Positions 23,354 to 35,376 of a stretch of DNA of 64,000 bases are shown in pieces. The translations under genes and the position numbers were made by a program. Every line of letters starts with the position of its first letter. Within the stretch, counting starts at the first letter, position 1. The notes under the pieces are model-generated. The model worked only from the letters and a program-made list of their open reading frames with translations, was not told where the DNA came from and ran no database searches. Where the stretch lies: assembly GCA_904063045.1 (NCBI GenBank), contig CAJFCJ010000002.1:4435645-4499644 (forward strand), given 5' to 3'. Source of the stretch: Dimorphilus gyrociliatus (Eukaryota > Annelida > Polychaeta > Dinophilidae).

Positions 23354-25080
23354 TTATTGTTTCTCCAGCCGGCATATAGGATTTTTGTACACTGCTGCCA
23401 GACTAACTTTTGGGCCAAAAAGTTTGGTAATTTTGTCTATCTTATATTTTATCATGGTGGGTCGTTCTAGAGACAGTCCCCATGCAATGACACTTACGTC
23501 CTTAGGTAGACCCATTGGTAACAACATTTCCGGCCTAAAAACGCCAGAATTTCCGATCTCGACCCATTTCTTATGGCCATCGTGATAACCGAAAATTTCC
23601 ATACTAGGTTCGGTGTAAGGGTTATAGGCAGGCTTAAATCTCAATTTTTTTATTCCTAATTTTGAGAAGAACTCCTTAAGAACGCCCATTAGATTTCCCA
23701 AAGTAAGATCTCTATCAGCGATTAATCCTTCAACTTGATGAAATTCAGCTAAATGAGTAGAGTCTATTGATTCATTTCTGCACATGGGCGAATTAAATCT
23801 TAGATTATTCTACTATCGTTAAATATTAAACATTTATCATTTATATAATATGAAAAGAAACTCTTTTATAATATTAGTAAGAAGTTAATTCGCTCATGCC
23901 TAAACACTCTGTCTATCGAGAAATATTTTGCTGGTTTGAATTCCTTTTGTTGGGCTAACTTGTAAAGCATTCTAGTGCTTACTGCGGTCGTGTGGGTTCT
24001 TAATAAATTCTTTTGAGCCTCTTCTATTTTCCAATCATATTTATATCCCTGTGATCCATAACCTCCTTTTGAATGAACAGTCTTTACACGCTCAAGATAA
24101 TCAGTTGGCAGTTTCAAAGATTTTGCTGGATCAGATATAAAGAAAGTATCGTGAGCGTCACGAGCAGGGTGTTGTTGTGGTTGAAAGAGGGCGTCAAAAT
24201 TCCAAAAGCTACTTTCAACCCAATTATTTGTTGGCATTTCTGTGAATCCCATTTCCAAGAAAATTTGACGAAATTCAGTTCTGACCTATGTAAGCAATGA
24301 GTATGGTAGGTTAATTAAAAAAAGTAATTTAATTAAAACTTAAAATACTTTAAGTAATGGATGTAAATGACCGCTTGGTGGCATAATTCCAAGTGCATTA
24401 AAGTTATAACTTTTAAAGTTTTTCGTTTTCCAGGCGTCATTTATAAGCATATCAGCGGTTAAGTCTGTCTCTGGTTTCTCGAGTTTTAAAGTGAATTGCG
24501 ATCCTTTTTTGACATCAAATATGGTGACACTGGTCTGAGAAACAAGTTTTCGTTTCTTTAAATCATTCATAACTGCATCAGGAATATCTGACAATTGCTT
24601 TTGGTTGACAAGCTCACACGTGTTCTTGGTTGTATCTTCAATTGAGTCCACCTGCAAATAACAATTATTTGAATCAATTTGATGAAAGCTTTTTAGGTAG
24701 AACATATATACCTTTTTCAAAACTAATCCTTTTGCCTTGTCTAAGGTAATCCAACCACAGCTCATTGCTTTACTAAAGCCGATCTTAGCATTTTCATCTG
24801 TTTTCATGAGTTCCTCTCTGCGAACACCTTCAGATGGGATAGCATTGAAAACTCTGGCTTCATGGCTGCCATGTTGGGCTACTTTTTTGCCTTCTTCAGT
24901 TAATTCCCAACTTTTTTCAGTGCGTTGACTCATTTCGATTATATTTCCAAAAGCATGGATACTTTTCAGTGCACCAACAATCTTGGTATGTGATAAATTC
25001 AAGGCAGACGCCAATGTTAAGGAATCTATATTATCCTTTGATGATAATATCGACAAAACTTGATCTTGAATGTCAGTCAT
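23354..25080 (-). CDS. FARSA: Phenylalanyl-tRNA synthetase alpha subunit, cytosolic
   Basis: Four exons on minus: 25080-24712, 24651-24349, 24285-23900 and 23777-23354, 1,482 bp and 493 aa (human about 508). The N-terminal winged-helix DNA/tRNA-binding region ([20 protein letters not shown]) is followed by the class II core. Landmarks are [22 protein letters not shown] (motif 1), [50 protein letters not shown] (motif 2) and a C-terminal motif 3 region with [12 protein letters not shown] (GxxxER type). Known role: with the beta subunit (FARSB) it charges tRNA-Phe in the cytosol. The last intron (23899-23778) starts with GC instead of GT. Only that GC-AG junction preserves VFRNE. The start lies about 320 bases from the divergent synaptophysin gene. 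Confidence 0.96.
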
Positions 25081-25403
25081 TTTTGAACAACTAGTAATTG
25101 TTAACTAAATCGACTGTTTTATTCGGCAATGATGCAAGCTAGCGCAAAACGGAAGTTGTTGTGAAGGAGTAAAATAGAACTCTGAGAAAACTGGTTAAAA
25201 TAAATTCATAAATAATTGATATTTTAATAAAATTTTATTTCTAAAAAATATATAAGTACTCCAAGAAAAAAATTAGACAGTAAATATATGTCATAGCTTT
25301 GACTGCGAGGTTACAACTTCCGGTTTGTATCAGAGTAGATTACCGGCCATAATACTAAATTTCGTTGGCTATCTCCAACTTCTGCAACAAATACAGCTTA
25401 ATT
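25081..25403. promoter_or_regulatory. Short divergent promoter region FARSA / synaptophysin
   Basis: A 323-base AT-rich spacer separates two divergent start codons and so presumably contains both promoters. No TATA or initiator was singled out. Confidence 0.45.
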
Positions 25404-26594
25404 ATGGATATGGTAATATATCAGACTTAGATAATCATTTTAAAATATTAACTAATTCTCTATAGTGTTCTGTACGGTATTAATTTAAAATTCAGTCACA
25501 TATGGTCATGTGATAATGAAGAATGTTCATAATTTGATCCTAAAGATTTCTTCTTATTATTCCGATACAGATAAGAGACAATCTCAAAATCGAAGCCTTG
25601 AAAGAACCACGGGGTTTCATCAGAGTTCTTCTATTTGTAAGTGATAGTTTTGCTATTATTTTTTAGTAAAATTGTATTTTATATTGATATATTGGCATAT
25701 CAAAGGAAGAATTATTGATAACTAGAGGATTGATATAAAAAGCTTTATATATATATTTTAAATACAATTAACTAATAATCTTAACAGGTTTTGGCCATTC
25801 TTGCTTTCGCTACAACGACATCATTGACCACTAGAACTAGTGCTCATGTGAAGTGTTTAAACAACGCAAAGAGAGATATAGATTTTACTGTCAAAATATC
25901 TTATCCATTTGATTTGACAACCAACAGTTGGAAGTTGAATCCATGTGCAGGTAATGACACGTTAGCAGGTCCTTATGGAAATTTTTCCGCCGCCTCTCAA
26001 TTCTACGTGTTTGTTGGGGTTATGGCATTTCTAATTTCTCTGGCATCGATTGGCATATATACTTTTGCCAGTGATCGTTATGATGATGATCGTAAATTAC
26101 CATTAATAGATTTAATCGTAACTGTTATTTGGTGTTTATTATGGTTGATAGCTTCATCGGCTTGGGCGGACAAATTTACTCAAGTATTTAAAAATTTAAT
26201 CGTTTCTTTCCAGTCATCAAACTTGATAAATGTTTTTCTGTAGCTGAGACACTATTCTGATCCGAGTACTATAGCGGGTAATGAAAAACATCTCATATGT
26301 CCCAAGTCTAGCTGTTCAGTTGAACAGATAGAGACAGGACAATTTGCTAAGCTATACGTTTCTTTGGTAATCAAATATAATCCTTTTCACTGACTAATAT
26401 TTTAATAATATTGATTTCTTTTCATTCAGATTTTTGGTTTCCTGAATGTGTTTGTGTGGGGTTTTAACTGCTGGTTTCTGTACAAAGAAACTAGTTTCTT
26501 TCGCGGTTCAGAACCTCCACCGGTTCCAACGGAGCAGGCTGCACAACCTCCAGCAGATCCTTACCCTCAACAATTTCCTCAGGGTAGTATGTAA
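25404..26594 (+). CDS. Syp: Synaptophysin-family MARVEL vesicle protein
   Basis: Five exons: 25404-25412, 25571-25636, 25788-26183, 26244-26366 and 26430-26594 (stop TAA), 759 bp and 252 aa. The N-terminus LKEPRGFIRVLLFVLAILAFATT is the family's conserved cytoplasmic motif running into membrane helix 1. A luminal loop with Cys pairs follows (VKCLNNAK; LNPCAG), then helix 2 (YVFVGVMAFLISLASIGIYTF), helix 3 (LIVTVIWCLLWLIASSAWAD, including the typical SSAWA), a second luminal loop (LICPKSSCSV) and helix 4 (IFGFLNVFVWGFNCWFLYKE). The cytoplasmic tail is short and Pro/Gln-rich. Known role: four-span protein of synaptic and neuroendocrine vesicles. The exact paralogue among SYP, SYPL and SYNPR cannot be set. 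Confidence 0.93.
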
Positions 26595-27929
26595 AAGGCA
26601 TCTAAACGAATTAGCGAGAAATAAGTTATTTTTAACGAAAACATCTTTAGCCGTGTTTATTTTTTTTTTGTTCCGTTCTTGTAAGACTTCTGTAATGTTT
26701 CTTCTTTAACTTTATACTTGTGAATAGGCTTTAGTTAACGGTGTCAGACGTGTTTGCAACACTTGCTTAGCCTGAAGAATGGGAGATTGGTTCAGAATGT
26801 TGAAGTTAAACAAATTGTGCTTTTAATGTAACGTAGGATTTGTGTCACGATCTTCGAAAACTAGGTTATAATTCGAGAGTAACACATAGAAGGCACATAA
26901 TTTATATTCATTTCCTTGTATTACGATCGTTAGTTAAATACAAATGTATTTTCGAAGACCAGCTGCAGTCTTTCCTCATTAAAGAAACCTAGCGAAAGTA
27001 GTTGGTAAAACAAAAAGGTCATTTAGAACATTTTATTAGTAGCACAATCAAACAGAATATGTTTGAAAATTTACATGAAAAATCACACACATAGAATGCA
27101 ATTTATAATAGATCGAAATTAGCTATCATCTCATCTTCTATTAGTTAACATTTAGTATATCTATCTATTGCAAATTTTTGCATTATATGCTTGCTTTGCC
27201 TTGTTGAAATTTCATTAGGAATGTTTCACAAATTGTGCAATCAGCCTTGGATAATAAGCTTTTTAGCATTCTTTATCTTTCTGCCATAAATAAATTATTT
27301 TTCGGTGTCTTCCATTTTACCAATAAATACTGTACGTATTAGATCACTTTAATGTAGCTAATTTCTATACAAGACGTAAACATACACTTCTATATTAACA
27401 TATAAAATACATGGTTATATAAAATCATTGCTTTAATAGCTAAACACAAGCAAAATATGTAAATTTTTTCACTAAGAATCTTTCAATTCCGCCTAATTTA
27501 TTATTCAGTCTCACATTACTAATTCTTATATTATTAATATACACGATATACTATTAACCTTATTTATTTTGAAAATTCAGTCTTGAAGTTGTATAATGTA
27601 ATCAATTGAGAAGGAAATAATATATTTAAGAGATAAGACACGCTTGAAGATTAAAAAAATTTATTAGGTAAGTTGATGAATAATGGTTATTTGCATAAAT
27701 AGAATTTCGAATATAGCGCGGGAGTTTTGATGTATTTTCAAACCCATAATAAACTTTCTCTTAAACTTTATAGTATATATTATTAGTAAGATTTTTTCCC
27801 AGTAGAAAATTTAATAAGAGCGATAAAAGGTTAATAAAGCGAGATTTTTTATACGAATATGCGAAAGTTACGCCTCACTTCCGGTTTTGATAAATCTGTC
27901 TTCTTCAATAAATAAAACTCTAGTTAACT
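26595..27929. other. Intergenic / 3' UTR stretch
   Basis: AT-rich, with multiple stops in all frames and no exon or domain seen. It probably contains the synaptophysin-gene 3' UTR and the promoter of the EEA1 homologue. Confidence 0.5.
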
Positions 27930-30900
27930 ATGTTCTCGAATATATTTAAGAAAGATTCAAAACCTGTAAGTTAAAATTTAAATAATAGCTTGAACACATT
28001 TGTTGACATATCAACTATTAGAGCTGAAATAATAAATCATTGATTTTAACAATGCATAGTAGATGATATATTTTTAAATAATAATTCTTTTTGATAATGC
28101 ACAAGTATGCCCCCAACAGCAATCTACTAACAATTCATCTCATGATGAGCCCAATCAAATTGAAGTAAGAAAACCAATCATTCTTAAAATTGAATGCATA
28201 AATTTCATAAAAAGTATATTCACAACTCAACAACGAAACATATTTTTTTAGGGCTTTGTATGTCCAATATGTCACACGATATTTAATCAGCCTGAGTTAT
28301 TGCAAAGCCACTTTACAGAGAAACATAGTGAATTTGATAATAATTCAGTAAGTATAAACTGAAATAAATATTTATTTTCTATTATATATATGAAAAATAT
28401 TTGAAAAATGTTTTTTATTATTAACAGGATAATTCTCCTCGAAAAGATGAAAAGTTAGTTTTACTTAAGCTTAATTAATTTGAATAGAATGAACAATCTC
28501 TATGTTAACACTTTTTCCTTTAAATATTAAATAGTTCCAACGCTGCAGCATCATCATCGTCAGAAAGGAGACATTCTATTGTAAGTTGAATGTTTAATTG
28601 ATTAATTAATATAATACATACATTAACAATATTTATAAATAAATAAATCTATATGTGCGTGTATATTGCATTTAGAGAAGCAATTCCAGTAGAAACCGTT
28701 ACGTTCATGAGGTAAAATCTAAATCCTATGCATTAAATATTTCCCTGTTATATTACTCTCATTTTTTTCAAATTTTTATAATTGAAAGTAATAAGCTTAG
28801 TTTATATCTCTCTTAATTGTTTTAGTTTTGCTATTTTTCATGTTATCCTATTTCTCTGTATTAGAATCTAATAGCTAACTAAATTTAAAACTTTTTTAAT
28901 AAAATAAACTACTCTCTCTTTAAATTTTAGGACCAAAGTGAAGAAGATTTAATGAGAATGCAGTTGAAAGCATCGGAGGAGAGTAGATTAATATGTTTGT
29001 ATAATATTTTGTTTTTCAATAAAAATAATATTCTATTCTTTAACAGTGAATAACGAAGTAATTACTCTAAAGCAACAATTGACTGATACTTTCGATTCAA
29101 TGAAAAATTTACACGAAGAAAAGTTGATAATTGAAGAGAAAGCAGCAAAAATGGTTGTCTATTAAAAGGTTTTATATGTTAGATATATTTATTGTATATT
29201 TTTCCTTACAAGGCTAGTGATTTAACCGCCGTAAAGGCAAAAGCTGATGAAAGCGAAGGTAGTAAGGCGGCCTTGGAAGATCACTTAAAAACTTTGAAGG
29301 TTTATTTCTCTTCATTGTTTTAATTAATTATAATTCTTTGCATATAATCTAGAAACAAATATCCGAGAAATCTCGATTAGTATCAAGTTTAGAATCGCAA
29401 TTAGCTCAAAGGTATATGAATTTGTAACATATGATATTCAAAATAGTAAATATAAAAATATTATTTATTAATTATTAAGACCTGGTGCTGATGATGTTCT
29501 TGTTCTACGAAAGGAATTAGTTAATGCTCAAACTTTAATGGATGATTTGACAAGAAGTAAAGAAGAAGAAATTGATTGTTTAAAGAGAGAGAATTCGGAA
29601 TTGACTAATGTTTTGAACAAATTAAAAGCAGAAAGTGATTCGCTTACTGAAGAAAAAAAGCGTCTACTCGACGCCTTTGATCAACTGACGCTGGAGAAAG
29701 AAATTCTTGAAAATAAAAACAAAAATCTTGAATAGTAAGTATTACTCAATTAAAATAATAGCTAATTGAAAAAAGTGCATCAAATGTTCTATTGTATATT
29801 CCAGTCTTCAAACAACCTTAAGCGATAGCTCAGAAACGAATGAAAAGAAACTGGAAGAGGCTTTGAAAACTAGTGAATCGGAATTAAATAATGTTAAACA
29901 AAAGTATTCTGATTTGGAAGAAAACTTATTGGCAAAAAACGATGAAATTTCAGAAATTTCTCAATCGTTTGAAGAAAGAATTTTGGAATTTCAGCGTCAA
30001 ATTAATAATTTAGAAAATGAGAATATTCTCATTAAAAACACTTCACTTAATGATAAAGATTCCTTATCGACCTCTCTTTCTAATAAGGAAGATGAAATTC
30101 GAATTTTAAAAGAGGAAAATTCATCCCTATCCAAAGATTTATCATCGATAAAGGAACAATTTTCACTTTTATTAAAAGAGAGTGATTCGATGAAAGAGAA
30201 TATTCATGTCAGCGAAGCTAGTTTAGAGAGTATTAGCATTGATAAAGATGAATTAGAGAAACAACTTGGCAGTAAAACTCTTGAGATAAAACAAATCAGT
30301 GAAGCCAAAGAAGTTTTGGAAGAAAAGAATAATGATCTTAACGAAATGATTCATCAGGTTTATTGCTTTTTATTAGTATAATTTCCATTCGAAATTACTG
30401 TCATGATAAATTTAATGTTGTAGATGTCTTCTAAAGTACTCGAAAGTGAGGAATTACAGGAAAAGTGTCGAACTGAATTGAATGATGTAAGACATTCCAT
30501 GAGCGAAAAATTGGAGGAGAAAGAAAAGGAATTAACAAGGATGAAGACAGAATTAGATTCGGTAGATAAAAATAAAGAATTATAAGAAATTTAGCTAAAA
30601 ATTATGTGTAAATAAATCATCTATATATAATTAAAACAGTTAATGTTAGACATTGAGCAAAAAAAGACTCAACTAGAGAAGGTATGTTCTGAAAAGGAGT
30701 CTGTCGAAACTACACTGGAAAATATGGTTTGTTTTGTTCATAAAAAAAGAAAATAAACAATAGAATTATTAATAAGTACTGTTGTTATTTTCGCAGAAAT
30801 TATCTTTGAAATCCACAACAGAAGAAGCCAGTCAGGAATGTGAAAATCTTAGGAAAAGATTACGAGATGTGTAAGTATTGTATACTAAAATTATTTTACT

Positions 30901-33900
30901 ATATTGTTTTGCAGATTGATGATAAAGTTAATGTTTAATTTTATTTAGTCAAAAGCAACAAGAGGAAACACTAAATTTATTAACCGAAAGTAAGCAGAAT
31001 ACAGAAAGACTGGAAAACGAAAAAGACGATCTCATACATAAGGTTAATTTTTATTACCTGCTATAAACTATGACAAATACTCTCTATTTTTAAATATAGA
31101 TTGAGAAAGGTGAAGGTAAAGAAACAGCCATATTACAATTGCAACAAGAAAATGTAGGTTATTTAAATTGTCGTGTTTGCAAGCGTATTATCATTTGCTT
31201 ATAAATACTTTTTGTTTTATATATAAGAATTCTATTCAAGAAAAGTTAGCTACTGTTGAAAAAACTAAAGAAAGTTTAAAATCTGATTATGAAAATAAAT
31301 TACTATCTCTGGAAAATCAACTCGAAGATTTTGAAAAAGAAAAGAAAGCAGAAATACAGCGAAACATTAATTTAAACATTAATTTAGAGGATTTACAAAA
31401 GGAAATAGGTGATAAAATTACCCAAATTGATAAAGACAAGGAGGAAATTGCCAAGCAAGTTGGTATATTTTTTAATTAATATTGTAGATACTATTGTTAG
31501 AATATATATTACTTCATAAATTCTTCTATTTTTCTTGCAAAGAGTCAAAAGTTAAAGGATCAACAAGTAAAAATTAATGAATTAGAAATTAGTTCAAAGA
31601 AAGCTAAAAAGCAAAAAGATAAAGAAATTGGTGAAAAAAATCAAGAGATAAAAAAATTAGAGAAACGTAATGATAATGTAAGAAGTACTTTCTTTTCTAT
31701 ATTATATTAATAATATATTTATATATTATACTCATTTAATCTTACTTTTGTTATAGATAAATAATAATTTAGAAAAGAAATCAGCTGAAATATTAAAATT
31801 AAATCAAACGTTAAAAACAATTAAGGATGAAAAAAATGATTTAGAAAGAAAGTTATTAGACGCTGAAACTGAATTAAAAAAAAATGTAAATATTTGACTT
31901 GTATTTCATATATTAAATATAAATTATTTACTATTTTAATTGAAAAGGAATCAAATTTGGATAAGTTAAAACATTCTAACGATACATTGAAACGTGAAAA
32001 GAAAGAGCAAATAGAAGTTGGAAAACAGGAAATTAAACAATTGCAGGAACAAATAGAGAAGGTAAAAAAATCTGTTGGATGCTATGTTTACATGCTTATA
32101 TATGCTCATTTGTAGTTCTTTATATTACTTTACTAATATATAGATTAAAAATATTGTTTTTATTAATTAAATGTATGAATTATTAAATCGAATTACTATT
32201 GAAATTAACAGTTTTTCTGTTAAATCTCTATTATATAACATATAAAAGAAATTGATTAAAAAAGTTATAGTTGATCTATAATTTGATTAAAATATTTACG
32301 TACTTTATAATAGTTTAAATTAAAATTCTTTACAGTTAAAAGAGGAAGTCTCTGGTGAAAAACATGAAAGAAACAAAATCTCTAGTGAGTTGGAAAATGA
32401 GAAATCGACCCGTATAGAAATCGAAGAGAAAATTAATGTTCTTGTTAGTTCTCTTTAGTTTTGATAATATTATTTTATATTTCAATCTTTTAATTGAATA
32501 TTGTATTTTATTTTAATAGGAAACTGAATTAGTAAAATCAAAAAATGTTTATATTCAATATGAGGAGAAAGTAAAGTCTGAAATGGATGATAAAAAAGAA
32601 TCTCAAGTTAAATTGACTAATGAGATTGATGATTTAAAAACAAAACTGAACAATGAAAAGAAACAGAACGATGATTTAAAGGAAAAGGATAAAAATCGAA
32701 CAAAAGAATTAAAAGATTTGAAAAAAAAAGAAGGAAAGTTAAAAACCGAAATAGATAATCTCAGGAAAAGTAATAGTGATTATGAGGAACGAATTGGCGG
32801 TTATGAACAAGCCTTGGATGGTTTAAAAAAGGATCTTTCGGAGAAGAACAATGATATAAAAAGCTTAGTAAGTCTTAAATTTTATTTCCTAAAATGTTTA
32901 CATAACTATAAAGGGAAAATTTTTTAGAATGAAAAGTTTGAAATTAGAAAATCGAAAGAGGCCGAAATAATCGAAAGTAATCAAAAAACGATGAAGCATC
33001 TTGAATCAAGAGTAATAGCTATGCGCGAAGAATTGGATGAATCATGCGTCAAATTAAAAGAGAGCGAAGAAAATAATCGTACACTTCAAGCGTCCTTAGA
33101 ATTAAAGCTATCAGACTTGGAATCGTGCCGAGGTCGCCTTAAGGAAGCAGAAGACAAATTTTATAATTATTATACAGATCTAGAAAATATGAAAAAAGTC
33201 CTCGAGGAAGAGACACAAAATAAGCAAGCTTTAATGGACAAGATTAAAGAATTAGAAACAACTCTTAAAAGTCATGAAGAGAAGTATCAAGTTATAGTAG
33301 CTGAGTTAGGTGAAGAAAAAAGTATAAAATCCACAACTAACGATAATTTAAAGGAGACTGAAAGAAAATTACAAACTGTAGAAGAACTTTTAAGGGAAAA
33401 GAGTGATATGTATGAAGAACGATTTAATGAATTTCGTGAAAATGAAGTTAAATTTAACAATAAGATAACTGACCTATTGGAAGAAATTGAAAAGGAGAAA
33501 AATCAACTAATTGAAGTGAAATCTAAGTACTCTTCTTTAGAATTGTCAACACAACAAGCTGAGGACATGTTACGAAACGATAATAGCTGTTTACAGGCGC
33601 GATTAGAAGAGGAAATTGCTGCCAAATTGGATCTTGAAAAGATTAGAGATGAAATGGAAGGAAAGCTTCTAATTGAGGTCAGTGAAGTGATTAATAAGTA
33701 TTGAAAGTTTAAAAACCATTTAAATGTTTAGGTTGGAGCGGTGAATGAGACTCTCAGATCTTTGAGGCAGGAACTCGAAGAGAGTAAAGCACAAGTTATT
33801 GAGTTTTCAAATGAATGTGAAAAGCTTAAGCTTGAGAAATTAGGTACGTTATATTCTTCTTATCATTTTCAAAAGAAGTATATATGTAATATTATATCTT

Positions 33901-34444
33901 TTGTAAAAAGAAAAACAAGCTCTCTTGGAGACTAGCAGTGATGATAGAAAAGTTTTGTTGGAACGCTGTTTAGCCAGCGAGGATGAATTAAGACAACTTC
34001 GTGATAAGACATCGGCTATGAGAAGAAAGCAAGAAGATCTAGAAGCAGCTTTACATGAATTGGGCAGAGAAAATCAATCACTACAAATACAAACAAGTAA
34101 AGTACAAAATCGAAAGTGGGCCAACGATAGCCAAGTTAAATCATGCCACTCTTGCCGTAAAGAATTTTCCATAACGAATAGAAGGCATCATTGCAGAAAT
34201 TGTGGAAATATATTTTGTGCGGTGAGCTTTATATTTTTATTAAATATTTTATTGTTTAATGGTTTTATAATATTTTTATAGTAGTAATTTCTCTTATGAA
34301 TAATATATAATAAGTTTATATATGTATATTATTTTATCTTGTGCTTTTTTTAATCAGGAATGTTCAAATAAATCTGCCGTTACGACTTCCAGCAAAAATC
34401 CAGTTCGTGTCTGCGAACCTTGCTTTCAAGAAATTACAGGCTAA
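27930..34444 (+). CDS. EEA1: Early endosome antigen 1 homologue
   Basis: A complete 27-exon model, 27930-27965 to 34358-34444, comes to 4,182 bp and 1,393 aa (human 1,411), with every junction in phase. Residues about 28-52 form the N-terminal C2H2 finger (GFVCPICHTIFNQPELLQSH, C-x2-C-x12-H-x4-H), which binds Rab5 in known EEA1. Then come about 1,250 residues of heptad coiled coil (Glu/Lys/Leu-rich; largest exons 29805-30357 and 32928-33677). The C-terminal FYVE finger has SCHSC, the PI3P-binding RRHHCRNCG, then IFCAECSNKSAV and VRVCEPCF. Known role: PI3P- and Rab5-dependent tethering of early endosomes. Most introns are 50-100 nt. Exon 2 uses the acceptor at 28118-28119. Exon 8 follows an unusual GTTTGT donor. 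Confidence 0.96.
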
Positions 34445-35376
34445 TTAAGTGCATTTCGATTGACTTTCTTTTGTACATTTATTTATTGTTATTGTTTTTT
34501 CCGCATCAAAAGCGATACTATTTGACGTTTCATAGGTGCAGTTCGTTTTGAAAATATATTTCGATAATAAATTAACAATTAAAATGACAAAATAGTATTT
34601 AAAAGTTTTATATTACGTTGACCCTAAATATCTATTACCTACCATATTTTCTCCTTCAACGATTTCAAGTAATTTTGCAATTAGTTCCTTAAATTGGCTA
34701 TTGTTTATGTTTTGTTGATTAGAGAGATTATTGATTATTCATGAAAACTAGTACTATTAAGAACTCCTTATCAACGAAACTAATCTAAAAGATTTGACAA
34801 CGCTTGATAAACAAGAGAAAATATAACAGTCACCTAACACCATAGACTAAAACAGATCGAAGAAATTCATTGATTTTTTTTTAACTAAACGGTATAGTAT
34901 AACCAAAACATTAAATTACATAAAGAATATGTGGATTCAGGCTTTTTATCGGTTGTCATAATAAATAGGATATCGAAAATATCGTTTATTGTCATATACT
35001 AATAGAATCAACAGGAGAGTTTTAACGTTAAAATTAATTTTGATGAAATCTTCAAGTATACAGTGAGTTTTAAAATGGGAGAAATCAATATCTTTTGATA
35101 AAAAGAAAATTCTTGCTGTTATTGATTTGTAAATAACATAAGCACAGGGATATTGTGTTACGTAATCTGGATTTCCTTACCAAATTAGTAAATTGAGTTC
35201 CCAAATAATCAGAAGTCTTCAAATAATTTAGAAACAGACGGTAAGTTCCAAAAGATTTACTCAAATCGGGTAAAAGTGTGTACAACCTAAATGACATTAT
35301 AAAACTATATTGATTTTCTACTACCTGCAAACGTGACTGCAAAACTGCAAAATTTTTTCAGGTGCGTTACTTAGGT
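34445..35376. other. Intergenic between EEA1 and kinesin
   Basis: AT-rich. A splice-acceptor-like TTTTTTCAG just before the kinesin ATG hints at a 5' UTR intron. A short open frame on - at 35085-35342 has no support. Confidence 0.45.
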
